NCBI GenBank assembly: GCA_903932885.1
Contig: CAIZHT010000102.1
Coordinates: 1 to 5,910 of the forward strand
DNA: 5,910 bases
From: an uncultured Actinomycetes bacterium
GTDB taxonomy: Bacteria > Actinomycetota > Actinomycetes > Nanopelagicales > Nanopelagicaceae
Direction of reading: 5' to 3'
The notes under the pieces were generated by a model that searched no databases, was not told the origin of the DNA, and saw only the letters and a program-made list of their open reading frames with translations. Within the stretch, counting starts at the first letter, position 1, and each line of letters starts with the position of its first letter. Positions 5,527 through 5,910 of the stretch are shown in pieces. The position numbers and the translations under genes were made by a program.

Positions 5527-5910
5527 ATGTCAGGTAAACCATTTGTATTGCGAAGCGGATTAGAAGTAGATGCTCGAGTTCGAAGCGCATTAGTCTCTGA
5601 TTCACTCGACCTCATCGGTATTCGCACCAACGTTATGTCGCGTTCAGTGACCCCACTAGTTTCATCTATGAAAATAATGGGTTATGCCTCCACTATTGAA
5701 TTTGTAGAAGGTAAAGATTTTGATACTCACGATCCATATGGTCCTGCCATTGACTTCCTTGACTCCTTGCAACCTGGCGATGTTGCAATCGTTGCAACGG
5801 GACATTCCACACAGTCAGCTTTTTGGGGAGAACTATTTTCAACGGCGGCTAAAGGACGCGGGGCTAACGGTGTAGTGACTGATGGCCCACTTCGCGATAC
5901 TCAAGAGATA
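5527..5910 (+). CDS. RraA-family protein (HMG/CHA-aldolase-like), partial
   Basis: The N-terminal 128 residues are visible; the 3' end is beyond the window. VSDSLDLIG at 23-31, GELFSTAA at 101-108 and RGANGVVTDGPLRD at 111-124 are hallmarks of the RraA fold. In the metal-dependent 4-hydroxy-4-methyl-2-oxoglutarate / 4-carboxy-4-hydroxy-2-oxoadipate aldolases, the final Arg-Asp (R123, D124 here) binds substrate and divalent metal. Presence of these residues argues for an enzyme rather than the RNase E inhibitor role of E. coli RraA. Such enzymes split or decarboxylate 2-keto acids through a pyruvate enolate, which suits the last step of a 2-keto-3-deoxy acid route. The ATG is 3 bases after the hydrolase stop; the in-frame GTG directly before it (5524) is an alternative start. 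No clear Shine-Dalgarno is seen, so coupling to the upstream gene is likely. Confidence 0.88.
   Translation, partial: MSGKPFVLRSGLEVDARVRSALVSDSLDLIGIRTNVMSRSVTPLVSSMKIMGYASTIEFVEGKDFDTHDPYGPAIDFLDSLQPGDVAIVATGHSTQSAFWGELFSTAAKGRGANGVVTDGPLRDTQEI

Noticed and set aside
1..5910. CRISPR array, tRNA or rRNA genes, insertion sequence or phage genes
   Set aside because: No regularly spaced repeats, no RNA gene features, no transposase or integrase motifs and no terminal repeats were seen; nearly the whole window is metabolic coding sequence.

Overview
The window holds a compact sugar-acid catabolism locus built as two divergent operons around one shared control region (3520-3627). Both arms run off the window edges. 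Base composition looks to be in the mid-40s % GC by eye. Genes are packed with 4-base ATGA overlaps or gaps of 0-26 bases, and no gene looks broken. A streamlined, moderately low-GC bacterium fits, and freshwater Actinobacteria (Nanopelagicales/acI type) are my best guess, but nothing here proves the taxon.

Left arm (minus strand, read right to left): L-fuconate dehydratase of the enolase superfamily (3519-2209), an SDR-family dehydrogenase that is probably 2-keto-3-deoxy-L-fuconate 4-dehydrogenase (2212-1463), a GntR/FadR-type (FCD domain) regulator (1436-675), and a second, different enolase-superfamily protein that is cut by the window start (678-1).

Right arm (plus strand): an aldo/keto reductase of the L-fucose / D-threo-aldose 1-dehydrogenase type (3628-4587), an alpha/beta hydrolase of the hormone-sensitive-lipase (HSL) family (4597-5523), and an RraA-family putative aldolase/lyase that is cut by the window end (5527-5910).

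Together these suggest a non-phosphorylating route for L-fucose or a stereochemically similar sugar (D-arabinose, L-galactose). The aldo/keto reductase would oxidise the sugar to the aldonolactone. A lactonase would open the lactone, and the alpha/beta hydrolase is the only candidate in view. L-fuconate dehydratase would give 2-keto-3-deoxy-L-fuconate, and the SDR would oxidise it at C4. The known version of this pathway uses an amidohydrolase-family lactonase and a FAH-family diketo-acid hydrolase. Neither is in the window; an HSL-type hydrolase and an RraA-family protein sit in the operon instead, so part of the pathway may be built differently here. The second enolase-superfamily protein has Lys-x-His where the classic members have Lys-x-Lys, so its chemistry is open.

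The intergenic region carries a perfect 9-5-9 inverted repeat (3544-3566), the best candidate operator for the GntR regulator, with two smaller dyads next to it on the aldo/keto reductase side.
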